Below are positions 25,064-34,155 of a DNA stretch of 58,954 nucleotides, piece after piece. The notes below the pieces were generated by a model. It saw nothing but the letters and a program-made list of their open reading frames with translations, was not told where the DNA came from and did not search any database. The stretch spans positions 1 to 58,954 of the forward strand of contig CAYVMD010000009.1 in the NCBI GenBank assembly GCA_964452465.1, read 5' to 3'. A program made the translations under genes and the position numbers. The DNA comes from CAYVMD01 sp964452465 (GTDB lineage Bacteria > Armatimonadota > JACIXR01). Position 1 is the first letter of the stretch. Each line of letters begins with the position of its first letter.

Positions 25064-26461
25064 ATGTCCATTAGCCGAATGCGCAAATCGCTTCAGAAAC
25101 GTTTGAAATTATTCGCTTGGATATTTGCTGGGCTTTTCTTCCTTTCCATCTTCACCTTCTGGGGGATGGGAGGAAGCGCCCCCGGAGACAAGGGCGCTCC
25201 TTTGGGCTATGTAGCGAAGATAAACGGTGTGCGCATCCCTACCGAAGAATTTAGAAGATTGCTGGAGGCGCAAGAGGAGAGATATTCCCTCGAAGGCGGA
25301 CCTGAGGGCCGCATATCCGCCCAACTTAGCCTGCTAAACAAGTTAATAAGCGATATCACTTTATCCCAAGCAATTAAGAAGGAAAGAATCAAGGTTTCCG
25401 ATAAGGAAGTGACCCAAAAGATAGAAGAAATAATCAACCAACAAATAGAGGCACGCAAGAAGGAACGAAAGGGCAATCTGCCCAACGAAAAGGAACTGCG
25501 AGACAGTCTTCGAAAAGAGCTGGAAGCAGAGCGGGAGGCGATTAAGCAACAACTCCTCATTGAAAAACTACAGAAGAAAATAGAGAGCAAGGTCAGAGTA
25601 ACAGAGGCGGACCTCCGCAATTCTTATACCCGGGTTCACCTCTTGGGCATCCCCGCCAAGAGTGAAGAAGAAGCCAAGAGGATATTACAAGAAGCCGAGA
25701 AGGGGGATTTCGCTGCCCTGGCTAAAAGTTACGCGAAGGATGAGAGGGAGAAAAAGCGGGGAGGAGATCTGGGTTGGATTTCCTTAGAGGTCTTACCTCC
25801 TTCCGTGAGAGGCGTCATCAGCGAGATGAAGAAGGGAGACATAAGGATAGTGAAATTGGGCACCAGGTTTATGGTCGTGAAGCTCGAGGATAAAAAGACG
25901 GACCTCCCGCCTGATTTCGATAAAAAGAAGCAGGAGTTGCTAAAGCAATATACCGATTTCAAGAAGAAGACCGCCTTCAACGATTATCTTCAAAACTTAG
26001 AAGCAAATGCCTCGGTGATAATCTATGATCCCTTGCTTAAAGCAGCCCACGCCTACGAGATGGGAGATCTAAAGAGCGCCCGCAAATATATAGACGAAGC
26101 GCTCTCCACCTCGCCCGATGACCCTTATCTCCTTTACTTCCTTGCTAAAATAGAGGAAGAGTCGGGCAATAAAGAGGAAGCACTGAAACTTTATCAGAGA
26201 GTGGCCAACGAGGCGTATTTTGGGCAGGCGTTTTTCAAATGGGCCAATCTTTTGGAGAAGATGGGGAAAAAGAAGGAAGCAATAGAAGTTTACAAGAAGG
26301 CAAGCGAGCACGCAGGGAACGACATCTTCCTTCATCAGGCCCTTAAGCAAAAATTCGAAGAACTAAAAATGGGAGAAGAGTCTAAGAAGGAAGCGGAAGT
26401 GCTGAAAAGGCTAACCCCTGTCTCCAATTCGCTGCCTGTAGGAGGTACAAATGCTCCCTAA
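25064..26461 (+). CDS. SurA/PpiC-like peptidyl-prolyl isomerase with TPR tail
   Basis: The 465-residue product has an N-terminal membrane anchor (FAWIFAGLFFLSIFTFW, about 17-33), a SurA-N-like helical chaperone domain at about 48-185 (INGVRIPTEEFRRLLEAQ), a parvulin-type rotamase at about 185-272 (AKSYAKDEREKKRGGDLGW), and TPR-like repeats to about 450 (YEMGDLKSARKYIDEAL, GNKEEALKLYQRVA). Such proteins fold exported proteins on the outer side of the inner membrane, including outer-membrane barrels in diderms. ATG follows the preceding stop without a gap. The TPR extension is uncommon in SurA or PrsA. Its end overlaps the next start by 11 bases. Confidence 0.87.
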   Translation: MSISRMRKSLQKRLKLFAWIFAGLFFLSIFTFWGMGGSAPGDKGAPLGYVAKINGVRIPTEEFRRLLEAQEERYSLEGGPEGRISAQLSLLNKLISDITLSQAIKKERIKVSDKEVTQKIEEIINQQIEARKKERKGNLPNEKELRDSLRKELEAEREAIKQQLLIEKLQKKIESKVRVTEADLRNSYTRVHLLGIPAKSEEEAKRILQEAEKGDFAALAKSYAKDEREKKRGGDLGWISLEVLPPSVRGVISEMKKGDIRIVKLGTRFMVVKLEDKKTDLPPDFDKKKQELLKQYTDFKKKTAFNDYLQNLEANASVIIYDPLLKAAHAYEMGDLKSARKYIDEALSTSPDDPYLLYFLAKIEEESGNKEEALKLYQRVANEAYFGQAFFKWANLLEKMGKKKEAIEVYKKASEHAGNDIFLHQALKQKFEELKMGEESKKEAEVLKRLTPVSNSLPVGGTNAP

Positions 26462-27962
26462 GAAAACACTGTTTCTTAGAGAAGAAACCATAACTGACAA
26501 TATGGAGGAATTATTAGCCGTTCTTCCGCCGGATATACGGGAGTGGCTGAGCAATTTCACCAATCTCGAGGACCTGTTGGAGGTAGTGATGGATTATGGG
26601 AGGGAAGTGGAAGCTCGCTTCCCCAACGGCACCATCATCTGGACGGAGAGAAAGGTTACAAGAGAGGATATAGAGTGGGTCGTATCCCGAATAGGAGAGT
26701 TCACCAAAGATAACAGAGCGGGGATAAACGGGACCTTACACAGGATATCAGCGGTTAGAAACCGAGAAGGTAGGATAATCGGACTTACCTTGCGGGTAGG
26801 GAGAGCGGTCTATGGAACCATAGACATAATAAGGGATATAGTGGAGTCGGGGAAGAACATCCTCCTTTTGGGACGACCAGGGGTAGGGAAGACCACCAAG
26901 TTGAGGGAAATCGCCCGGGTACTGGCGGACGATTTCCATAAGCGAGTGATAGTGGTTGATACTTCCAATGAGATAGCCGGGGATGGTGATGTGCCTCACC
27001 CTGCGATAGGGAGGGCACGCCGGATGCAGGTCCCTTCCCCCGATCTTCAACATGCTGTTATGATTGAGGCAGTGGAAAACCATATGCCCGAGGTCATCGT
27101 TATAGATGAGATAGGGACCGAACAGGAAGCCTATGCCGCCCGCACGATAGCGGAAAGAGGAGTGCAACTCATAGCCACCGCCCACGGGAATACTTTGGAG
27201 AACCTCCTGCTTAACCCTACCCTCTGCGACCTCATCGGAGGTGTGCAGGTCGTCACCCTGAGCGACGAGGAGGCGAAAAGAAGAGGAACCCAAAAGACGA
27301 TAATGGAACGAAAGGCTCCTCCCACATTCGATGTAGTGGTGGAGATCATGGATATAGACAAACTTGCCATCCACCACGATGTCGCAAGAACGGTTGATTT
27401 GATGCTCAAAGGCATCCCCCCTCAACCGGAGATCCGAATTAGGAACCCTCAAGGCCAGATAGATGTAATTCAACCACCTTCCAAGGAGGAAATGGAAGGA
27501 GCACCCGCCACCCAAAAGGTGAAGCATATCTTTCCATATGGCATTAGCAGAAATAAATTGGAGAAAGCGCTGAGGGACCTCCACTTGCCCGCTCTTATCA
27601 CCAAGAATTTGCGGGAGGCAGATGTGGTCCTTTGCCTCAATGCTCATCTCCGAAAAGGTAGATTGGAGGAAGCGGAGAAAAGAGGGATACCCGTCTTCGC
27701 CCTCAAATCCAATACTTACTCCCAAATAGCGAGCAAATTGAAGCAGATATTCCAAGAGGATGAACAGGCGCTGGAGGAAAGAGCCCTTAAGGAAGCAGAG
27801 GCTGCGATCTCCCATGTGCTCGCTACCTCCGAGAGCGTGGAGCTTTCGCCCCAGAACGCCTATATCCGCCGACTTCAGCATCAATTAGCCCAAACCTACG
27901 GGCTCCGTTCCGAGAGCGTGGGAGTAGAACCCTATAGAAGGGTAAGGATTTGGAAGGAATAA
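26451..27962 (+). CDS. AAA ATPase with C-terminal R3H domain (Ycf45/SpoIIIAA-like)
   Basis: The 503-residue product has a SpoIIIAA-like ATPase core: LLGRPGVGKTTKLREIA near 139-155, VDTSNEIAGDGD, Walker B VIVIDEIGT and IATAHGNTLENLL. An R3H nucleic-acid-binding domain ends it (YIRRLQHQLAQTYGL). The architecture matches the conserved Ycf45-type proteins of cyanobacteria and plastids and their relatives; exact function is unknown, probably binding single-stranded nucleic acid. Strong AGGAGGT before the ATG at 26451, inside the end of the previous gene. A long antisense frame over this gene (26748-27884) looks like a codon-bias shadow. Confidence 0.9.
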   Translation: MLPKKTLFLREETITDNMEELLAVLPPDIREWLSNFTNLEDLLEVVMDYGREVEARFPNGTIIWTERKVTREDIEWVVSRIGEFTKDNRAGINGTLHRISAVRNREGRIIGLTLRVGRAVYGTIDIIRDIVESGKNILLLGRPGVGKTTKLREIARVLADDFHKRVIVVDTSNEIAGDGDVPHPAIGRARRMQVPSPDLQHAVMIEAVENHMPEVIVIDEIGTEQEAYAARTIAERGVQLIATAHGNTLENLLLNPTLCDLIGGVQVVTLSDEEAKRRGTQKTIMERKAPPTFDVVVEIMDIDKLAIHHDVARTVDLMLKGIPPQPEIRIRNPQGQIDVIQPPSKEEMEGAPATQKVKHIFPYGISRNKLEKALRDLHLPALITKNLREADVVLCLNAHLRKGRLEEAEKRGIPVFALKSNTYSQIASKLKQIFQEDEQALEERALKEAEAAISHVLATSESVELSPQNAYIRRLQHQLAQTYGLRSESVGVEPYRRVRIWKE

Positions 27963-27978
27963 GCCCAACCTCGCGTTC

Positions 27979-28007
27979 TTGACCCCTCACCTTTTACCAA
28001 ATATACT
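27979..28007 (+). promoter_or_regulatory. Promoter of the mlaE-mlaF-mlaD operon
   Basis: TTGACC (27979-27984), 17-base spacer, TATACT (28002-28007). Only 7 bases lie between the -10 box and the ATG at 28015 and there is no ribosome binding site, so the mRNA is probably leaderless. Confidence 0.75.
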
Positions 28008-28014
28008 CTCATAA

Positions 28015-28770
28015 ATGTCCGCTTACCTGCGCTCCTTCCTTGTTTTCTGGGCAGATATATGGGGTCTTCTCGCGGGAAGCCTTTCCTATTTCTTCAAGGG
28101 TGCCCTAGAAAGAAAGGAGACGATAAAACAAATGGCGGTTATAGGGGTGGATTCCTTGCCCATCGTCCTCCTCACCGTGGCTTTCTCGGGCATGGTCTCC
28201 GCCCTCCACACGACCACCCAGGCGATACGAATCGGTATATCCCCCTATATAGGTGCAGGTGTGGCAATCGCTATGGCAAGGGAGGTAGCGCCAGTCCTGA
28301 GTGGGGTAATGGTGGCTGCAAGAGCAGGCTCCGCCATGGCAGCGGAGCTTGGCTCAATGAAGATTACCGAACAAATAGACGCTCTAAGAGCAATCGGGGT
28401 CAGCCCCGTTCAATATCTCGTCCTCCCCCGTTGTTTCGCTACCTCCATAATGCTCGTCTTCATAACCATCCTCTCCAATATAGTAGGGGATTGGGGCGGA
28501 TATATAGTCGCGGTTTCCTATGGAGTGCCTTCCGCATCCTTCATTTCTTCCATCTTCCATTACCTCGATTTCTACGATCTCGCCATGGGGCTTGTGAAGA
28601 GCTTCTTTTTCGGTTTGATAATAGCTCTTGTCAGTTGCAGGGAAGGATTAAGGGCAGAAGGAGGTGCAGAGGGAGTAGGACGAGCTACTACCTCCGCGGT
28701 GGTTATATCCATAATATTGGTATTCGCCGCGGACTTCATACTGGCAAGGATAATGTTTCCTCCTCTTTAA
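28015..28770 (+). CDS. mlaE: MlaE-family lipid ABC transporter permease
   Basis: The 251-residue product is a five- or six-helix permease of the MlaE/TGD1 family. Family landmarks include GMVSALHTTTQA, AREVAPVLSGVMVAARAGSAMAAELGSM (read in two parts: AREVAPVLSG and VAARAGSAMAAELG), EQIDALRAIG and CREGLRAEGGAEGVGRATT. With MlaF and MlaD it moves phospholipids between inner and outer membranes. Length is typical (about 255). The ATG has no binding site but follows a good promoter directly. mlaF begins 4 bases after the stop. No mlaA, mlaB or mlaC is in the window, as in diderm Terrabacteria. Confidence 0.95.
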   Translation: MSAYLRSFLVFWADIWGLLAGSLSYFFKGALERKETIKQMAVIGVDSLPIVLLTVAFSGMVSALHTTTQAIRIGISPYIGAGVAIAMAREVAPVLSGVMVAARAGSAMAAELGSMKITEQIDALRAIGVSPVQYLVLPRCFATSIMLVFITILSNIVGDWGGYIVAVSYGVPSASFISSIFHYLDFYDLAMGLVKSFFFGLIIALVSCREGLRAEGGAEGVGRATTSAVVISIILVFAADFILARIMFPPL

Positions 28771-28774
28771 AAAC

Positions 28775-29521
28775 ATGACAACCTCGAAGGCAATAGAAAT
28801 AATGGATCTCGTATATGAGGTGAACGGAAAGAGGATCATAGACCATCTCTCCCTGGAGGTGAGAAGGGGAGAGATAATGGGAATAGTGGGTCCTTCGGGT
28901 GAGGGGAAAACCACGCTTTTGCATCTTATATTGAGATTGAAAGAGCCAACCAGCGGGAAGATATTTATCAATGGCCAGGATATACTCTTAATGAAAGAAG
29001 AAGAATTAAACGAGGTTCGCAAGAAGATAGGGATGGTGTTCCAATACTCCGCCCTATTTGACTCCATGAAGGTGTGGGAGAATGTTGCTTTTCCCCTCCT
29101 GAGGCACCTTTCCCTTTCGGAGAAGGAGGCAAGGGAAAGGGTGAGGGAGAAATTAAAAGCAGTCGGTTTAGAAGGAGTGGAGGAGCTGTATCCCCACCAA
29201 CTATCGGGCGGTATGCGGAAGAGGGTTGCCTTGGCAAGGGCACTCGCCTTGGACCCCGAGATAGTGCTCTACGACGAGCCTACCTCAGGCTTGGATCCTC
29301 CTACAGCCTTCGCCATAGAAGGGCTGATCCAATCCACCCGGGAACGTTTTGGAGTTACCTCAGTAGTGGTGAGCCACGACATTGAATCCCTCATGAGCAT
29401 CTCGGACAGGATAGGCGTCCTGAGGAAGGGGAAGATCATAAAGGTCGCCCCTCCTGAGGAACTAAAAAGGAGTGACGATGAATGGTTGAGAAGTTTTTTA
29501 CGAGGTGGGAGAAATGGTTAA
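28775..29521 (+). CDS. mlaF: MlaF-family lipid ABC transporter ATPase
   Basis: The 248-residue product is an ABC ATPase with GPSGEGKTTLL near 40-50 (E in the P-loop, as is common in MlaF), Q-loop MVFQYSALFDSM, signature LSGGMRKRVALARAL, Walker B IVLYDEPTSGLDP and the switch histidine VVSHDIES. The QYSALFDS segment is characteristic of MlaF. It energises MlaE from the cytoplasmic side. ATG 4 bases after mlaE; its stop overlaps the mlaD start by 8 bases. Downstream gene order mlaE-F-D is conserved in many diderms. Confidence 0.95.
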   Translation: MTTSKAIEIMDLVYEVNGKRIIDHLSLEVRRGEIMGIVGPSGEGKTTLLHLILRLKEPTSGKIFINGQDILLMKEEELNEVRKKIGMVFQYSALFDSMKVWENVAFPLLRHLSLSEKEARERVREKLKAVGLEGVEELYPHQLSGGMRKRVALARALALDPEIVLYDEPTSGLDPPTAFAIEGLIQSTRERFGVTSVVVSHDIESLMSISDRIGVLRKGKIIKVAPPEELKRSDDEWLRSFLRGGRNG

Positions 29522-30899
29522 AGAGATAAAGGTCGGTATAACTGTTATTTTCTCGCTTGCCCTTCTCCTTGCGCTTGTCTTCGCCCTCCAGGGCTGGTGG
29601 ATTACGGGACGAGGATACATAATCTATGCTATTTTCCCCTATGCTGGAGGGTTGGAGGCAGGAGCCCCAGTAAGGTTGTCGGGGGTGGAAGTAGGAAGGG
29701 TGTTAGAGGTTTCCCTAACGCCGGATGCCCAGGCCAAGGTAAAGATGAGGATAAAGAAGGGAGTAGCCATGTTCTCCAATTATGTAGTAAGGGTGAGTAT
29801 GCCCCTCTTGGGTGAGAGGTTCGTGGATATAAGACCTATCCAGCCGAGAGGGAGATTGATAACGGAAGGGGATACTTTAAAGGGCGAAACGCCGGTTGCA
29901 GTAGAGGCAATAATGGGGGAGGCACAACTGCTTCTCCAAGAGATGAGGAGCACAGTGTCCTCCTTAAGGGGAGAAGTCTACCCCCTTTTCAAGGAAAACA
30001 TAAGGACGCTCCTTGCAAACGCCCAAATCCTCCTTGAACGAGCCTCCATAGCAGTTGACAGCATTGGGAAATTCGCTGAGGATATTCGCCCTTCCCTCCG
30101 GGAAAGCGGGGAGCACATAGAAGGGATGACCGCCAACCTCGAGGAAGCAGCAAGCACGGTTAGGGAGACGATAGCCCAGGGAAGCAAACATCTCCTCGCT
30201 ACAACGGAAAATATCGCTAAGACGAGCGAGGAACTCCAGAAGCAAATCCTCGAACTCGCAGGGAATTTGCAAGGCATCGTGGAAGAGCTGAGGAAGGCTT
30301 CCTCCAGAAGCGAGCAAATCGCAAATAACATAGAGGCTTCTTCCCTCTCCCTTCAAAAGGCAATGAGTAATCTGGAGAACATAACCGCGGATATAAGGGC
30401 TTTGACGGGTAATAAGGAGTTTATGAGCAACATTCAGGAGGGGGTGAAGAGCGCTAAAGAAGCAATGGAAGAAGCTAAACAATTAATACAAGAAGCACAG
30501 CGGCTGTTGAAGAGGGTGGGCAAAATGGAGACGAGATCATCCACTTCCCTTTCCTTCAACGAGGAAACGGAAAAGTTGAGGCTTGGTACTCGTCTCTACC
30601 TCCCTAATCAAAGGCTGCTTCTGGGTCTATGGGATATAGGGGAGAAGAACAAAATAGACCTCCAAAGGACCTGGACGGGAGGAAATTACATCTTAAGAGG
30701 GGGAATAGTGCGCTCCAAGCCAGGAGTAGGCTTGGACTTCTCCTTACCTTTCCTATCCACATCCCTCGACCTCTACGGTCTCAATAAGCCCCGAGCAGAC
30801 CTCTATCTCAATTGGGGGAAAGATCTTCGCCTTCAATTAGGAGTAGAAGGGCTCTTTTCCTCTAACGAGTTTATCTGGGGAGTGCAATATAACAGGTGA
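29514..30899 (+). CDS. mlaD: MlaD/MCE protein with long helical region and predicted C-terminal outer-membrane barrel
   Basis: The 461-residue product starts at the ATG at 29514 behind GAGGTGGGAGA; a GTG at 29505 is less likely. It has an N-terminal membrane anchor (VIFSLALLLALVFALQG), one MCE domain at about 37-115 (GLEAGAPVRLSGVEVGRV), then about 230 residues of nearly continuous amphipathic helix, and a final 110 residues of about ten alternating strands (LRLGTRLYLP, LLLGLWDIG, YILRGGIVR, GVGLDFSLP, ADLYLNWG, LRLQLGVEGL, EFIWGVQYNR). Proteobacterial MlaD is about 180 residues. The layout fits the barrel-fused MlaD described for diderm Terrabacteria such as Veillonella, a bridge from inner to outer membrane. 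The barrel is inferred from pattern only. Confidence 0.88.
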   Translation: MVKEIKVGITVIFSLALLLALVFALQGWWITGRGYIIYAIFPYAGGLEAGAPVRLSGVEVGRVLEVSLTPDAQAKVKMRIKKGVAMFSNYVVRVSMPLLGERFVDIRPIQPRGRLITEGDTLKGETPVAVEAIMGEAQLLLQEMRSTVSSLRGEVYPLFKENIRTLLANAQILLERASIAVDSIGKFAEDIRPSLRESGEHIEGMTANLEEAASTVRETIAQGSKHLLATTENIAKTSEELQKQILELAGNLQGIVEELRKASSRSEQIANNIEASSLSLQKAMSNLENITADIRALTGNKEFMSNIQEGVKSAKEAMEEAKQLIQEAQRLLKRVGKMETRSSTSLSFNEETEKLRLGTRLYLPNQRLLLGLWDIGEKNKIDLQRTWTGGNYILRGGIVRSKPGVGLDFSLPFLSTSLDLYGLNKPRADLYLNWGKDLRLQLGVEGLFSSNEFIWGVQYNR

Positions 30900-30906
30900 A
30901 AGTGTA

Positions 30907-30936
30907 TTGGCAAGAGAAGGGAGAGGGTGCTAAAAT
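30907..30936 (+). promoter_or_regulatory. Promoter of the rplI-dnaB-purD group
   Basis: TTGGCA (30907-30912), 18-base spacer, TAAAAT (30931-30936); AGGAGG at 30953-30958 then serves the rplI ATG at 30969. Confidence 0.65.
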
Positions 30937-30968
30937 AATCTTAAAATTTCCCAGGAGGCAAGGTTTAA

Positions 30969-31421
30969 ATGAAGGTCCTTCTGTTGAGGGATGTAGATAG
31001 TTTAGGCAAAAGAGGAGAAATAGTGAATGTAGCCAATGGCTACGCAAGGAACTACCTTATCCCCCGAGGATTGGCTGTGGAGGCTACAGAGGGGATAATC
31101 AAGAATGCTGAACAACAGTTAAGGGAGACGCAGAGAAGAGAGGCAAAGAGAAGGAAAGAGCTGGAAGAAGCGATAAAGCGTTTGGCGGAGGAACACTTAA
31201 TTATCCCGGTGGCGATGGGAAAGGAGGGGAAATTGTTTGGTTCAGTAGGAACGAAAGAGATAGCCAATGTCCTGGCGGAGAGGGGGATAAAGGTGGATAG
31301 GAGACATATAGATTTAGAATCTCCCCTAAAACACATAGGAATCTATAAGGTAAGGGTGAGGTTTGGGGAGGATTTGCACGGGGAGATCACGGTGGAGTTG
31401 GTTCCCAAGGAGGAGAAATGA
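30969..31421 (+). CDS. rplI: 50S ribosomal protein L9
   Basis: The 150-residue product has the L9 N-domain (MKVLLLRDVDSLGKRGEIV, NVANGYARNYLIPRGLA), the long connecting helix rich in K/R/E, and the C-domain ending HGEITVELVP. Length matches the family (about 148-150). L9 binds 23S rRNA near the L1 stalk and helps maintain reading frame. AGGAGG lies 10 bases before the ATG. Its stop overlaps the dnaB start by 4 bases, the widespread rplI-dnaB order. Confidence 0.98.
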   Translation: MKVLLLRDVDSLGKRGEIVNVANGYARNYLIPRGLAVEATEGIIKNAEQQLRETQRREAKRRKELEEAIKRLAEEHLIIPVAMGKEGKLFGSVGTKEIANVLAERGIKVDRRHIDLESPLKHIGIYKVRVRFGEDLHGEITVELVPKEEK

Positions 31422-32806
31422 AGGAAGGAATAGAAATCGGGAAGGTTCCTCCCCAAAACTTAGAGGCGGAGAGAAGCGTTTTGGGCTCCCTCCTGCTTGA
31501 TCCGTCTACCCTGCCCAAAGCCTTGGAGATCCTCCAACCGGAGGATTTCTATTGGGAGGCACATCAAATTATTTACAAAGCAATTTTAGCAACGGAGGCG
31601 AAAGGACAACCCGTAGACCTGATAACGGTAGCGGAGGAATTAAGGAAGAACGATCAATTAGAGAAAATAGGGGGAGTGGAGTATCTCCGCCTGATCTTGG
31701 ATAGCGTGCCCACATCCGCCTATATGGAGCATTACGCTCGCATCGTGCAGGAGAAGGCAATTCTGCGTAGCTTGATACAAGCTTCTCAAAAGATAACCGG
31801 GATGGCATATGAGGAAGGGGAAGAGTTGGATACTTTATTGGACCGCGCTGAGGCTTTGATCTTCAGTGTAGGTCAAAGGCGTTTGAGGCAACATTTCGTC
31901 CACCTAAAGCCGATATTGGAAGAGGAATTTGAGCGGTTGGACGAATTATATCACAAGAGAAAACCAACAACGGGGGTCCCCTCGGGATTTCAACAGTTAG
32001 ATTACCTCACCGCAGGCTTCCAGAGATCAAACCTCATAGTAGTAGCAGGTAGACCCGGGATGGGTAAGACATCCTTCGCCTTGACATTGGCGGAACACGC
32101 TGCAGTGAGGGAGGGGATTCCCGTAGGGATATTCAGTTTGGAGATGTCCAAATCCGAAACAGCTCTTAGGATGCTTTGTAGTTATGCAAGGGTGAATGGA
32201 AACCAGGTCCGCAAGGGTATCATAGGACCGGATGATTGGGACAGGATAATAAACGCCATCTCAGACCTTTCCAACGCTCCCATCTATATAGATGATACCC
32301 CCGATCTGACCGTCCTGGAGATGAGAGCGAAGGCAAGGCGCCTAATGAGCGAGGTGGGCTTGGGACTAATAGTTGTGGATTACCTCCAACTTCTAAAATA
32401 CGAGGGCAGGGCAGAAAATCGCAACCAAGAGATATCCGCTATTGCTCGTTCCCTCAAAGCCCTGGCAAGGGAACTGGATGTCCCTGTCATCGCCCTCTCC
32501 CAACTCTCCCGCCGAGTTGAGCAAAGGGAGGATAAACGCCCCCAATTATCAGATCTTCGGGAATCGGGCTCCATCGAGGCGGAGGCAGATGTGGTGCTTT
32601 TCCTTTATCGGGAGAGCTATTACGAACAAAAAGACGAAGAGGAGGAAATAAGCGAGATGCAACCGGATGAAACGGAATTAATACTGGCAAAGCAAAGAAA
32701 TGGTCCAGCAGGAAGGAAGATCAAATTGCTTTTCCTCCCTGCTTTCGCTCGCTTCGAGGAAGCGGAGATTAGGTTCGAAGAAGATATCCCTTATGCCGAT
32801 GTTTAG
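31418..32806 (+). CDS. dnaB: Replicative DNA helicase DnaB
   Basis: The 462-residue product has the DnaB N-terminal domain (PPQNLEAERSVLGSLLLDP) and RecA-like C-domain: GRPGMGKTSFAL (Walker A, near 212-223), GIFSLEMSKSE, VVDYLQLL (Walker B), ALSQLSRRVEQR and DLRESGSIEAEADVV. It forms the hexameric helicase at the replication fork. No intein interrupts the usual insertion sites. AGGAGG precedes the ATG that overlaps the rplI stop (ATGA). Length is normal. Confidence 0.98.
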   Translation: MKEGIEIGKVPPQNLEAERSVLGSLLLDPSTLPKALEILQPEDFYWEAHQIIYKAILATEAKGQPVDLITVAEELRKNDQLEKIGGVEYLRLILDSVPTSAYMEHYARIVQEKAILRSLIQASQKITGMAYEEGEELDTLLDRAEALIFSVGQRRLRQHFVHLKPILEEEFERLDELYHKRKPTTGVPSGFQQLDYLTAGFQRSNLIVVAGRPGMGKTSFALTLAEHAAVREGIPVGIFSLEMSKSETALRMLCSYARVNGNQVRKGIIGPDDWDRIINAISDLSNAPIYIDDTPDLTVLEMRAKARRLMSEVGLGLIVVDYLQLLKYEGRAENRNQEISAIARSLKALARELDVPVIALSQLSRRVEQREDKRPQLSDLRESGSIEAEADVVLFLYRESYYEQKDEEEEISEMQPDETELILAKQRNGPAGRKIKLLFLPAFARFEEAEIRFEEDIPYADV

Positions 32807-32828
32807 TTAACCATGGGAGGCAAAGAGT

Positions 32829-34094
32829 ATGAAGGTTCTTATAGTAGGTAGCGGCGGAAGAGAACACGCCCTTCTCTGGAAGATAGCCCAGCATAATCAA
32901 GAGAACTATTCCGCACCGGGAAACGCCGGGATGGAGAAGATGTCCACCTGTGTTCCCCTAAAAGCGGAAGAAATCGAGAAATTAGCGAGTTTCGCTCAAA
33001 AGGAGGGAATCGATTTCACCTTGCCCGGACCTGAGGCTCCCCTCGTAGCGGGAATAGTGGATGAATTCCAAAAAAGAGGGCTGAGGATCTTCGGTCCCTC
33101 TCAAAAAGCAGCTCTCTTGGAGGGGAGTAAAGTCTTCGCTAAACTGTTGATGAGGGAGCACAGTATCCCCACCGCTGATTTCGAGGTGTTCGATTCCCCT
33201 TCCCAAGCGAGGGCTTATATCGAGAGAAAAGGAACCCCCATAGTGGTAAAGGCGGATGGATTATGCGGGGGGAAAGGCTCCTTCGTATGTCCAGACAAGG
33301 AGTCCGCCTTCAGGGCAGTGGAGGAGATAATGGAACGGAAGGTGTTCGGGAATGCAGGGGATAAGGTGGTCGTAGAGGAAAGATTGGCAGGGGAAGAAGT
33401 TTCCTTCATGCTTCTTTCGGATGGGGAAACCCTCCTCCCCCTTCAACCCGCTCAGGACTACAAGAGGGCATACGATGAGGACAAGGGACCCAATACCGGC
33501 GGTATGGGCTCCTACAGCCCCGTGCCCTTTTTCCCGCCCTATCTTCAAGAGGAGGTCATCCAAAGGATCGCCATACCTACAATCAAGGCCATGCAGGACA
33601 AGGGGACACCCTTCGTGGGTGTCCTTTACATAGGGCTCATCCTCACCTCCGAAGGACCGAAAGTTCTGGAATTCAATGTGCGTTTCGGAGATCCAGAAAC
33701 ACAGTGCGTCCTTCCCCGAATGGAGGGGAACCTCCTCGAGGTTTTGCTCGCCTGCACGGAGGGCAGGCTGAAGGAAATAAATCTCCAGTGGTCACAGGAA
33801 AAATGCATATGCGTCGTTATGGCATCCTCGGGCTACCCCGGGAAGTACGAAACAGGAAAGGAGATAAAAGGACTGGAAGAAGCGGAAAAAATAGATAAAG
33901 TGGTGGTCTTCCACGCCGGCACAAAGAGGGATAACGGCAGGATAGTGACCGCAGGAGGAAGGGTTTTGGGGGTAACCGCGCTGGGGGAGGATTTCAAATC
34001 GGTGAGGAAAAGGGTGTATACCGCTATATCCAAGATCTCCTTCCAAGGGGCCTTCTATAGAAGGGACATAGGTAAAAAGGCGGAAGGATCATAA
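32829..34094 (+). CDS. purD: Phosphoribosylamine-glycine ligase (GARS)
   Basis: The 421-residue product has the ATP-grasp layout of PurD: MKVLIVGSGGREHALLWKI, FGPSQKAALLEGSKVFAK, VVKADGLCGGKG, EEVSFM, PNTGGMGSYSPVP and LEFNVRFGDPETQ. It makes glycinamide ribonucleotide from phosphoribosylamine, glycine and ATP, the second step of purine synthesis. GGGAGG sits 8 bases before the ATG. The C-terminus is a normal length. It follows dnaB by 22 bases; no other purine gene is in the window. Confidence 0.97.
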   Translation: MKVLIVGSGGREHALLWKIAQHNQENYSAPGNAGMEKMSTCVPLKAEEIEKLASFAQKEGIDFTLPGPEAPLVAGIVDEFQKRGLRIFGPSQKAALLEGSKVFAKLLMREHSIPTADFEVFDSPSQARAYIERKGTPIVVKADGLCGGKGSFVCPDKESAFRAVEEIMERKVFGNAGDKVVVEERLAGEEVSFMLLSDGETLLPLQPAQDYKRAYDEDKGPNTGGMGSYSPVPFFPPYLQEEVIQRIAIPTIKAMQDKGTPFVGVLYIGLILTSEGPKVLEFNVRFGDPETQCVLPRMEGNLLEVLLACTEGRLKEINLQWSQEKCICVVMASSGYPGKYETGKEIKGLEEAEKIDKVVVFHAGTKRDNGRIVTAGGRVLGVTALGEDFKSVRKRVYTAISKISFQGAFYRRDIGKKAEGS

Positions 34095-34100
34095 AATAGA

Positions 34101-34129
34101 TTGCTTTTTTATTTAAAGGAGTGTAAAAT
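34101..34129 (+). promoter_or_regulatory. Promoter of the PIN-TRAM/ispDF pair
   Basis: TTGCTT (34101-34106), 17-base spacer, TAAAAT (34124-34129), 26 bases before the ATG at 34156 and its AAGGGTGA site. Confidence 0.6.
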
Positions 34130-34155
34130 TTTTATCAGCATAAAAGGGTGACGCA

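Noticed and set aside
26748..27884. 378-codon open frame on the minus strand opposite the R3H/AAA ATPase gene
   Set aside because: It lies wholly antisense to a gene with clear Walker and R3H motifs and shows no family pattern; the strongly purine-biased codons of this genome leave long shadow frames.
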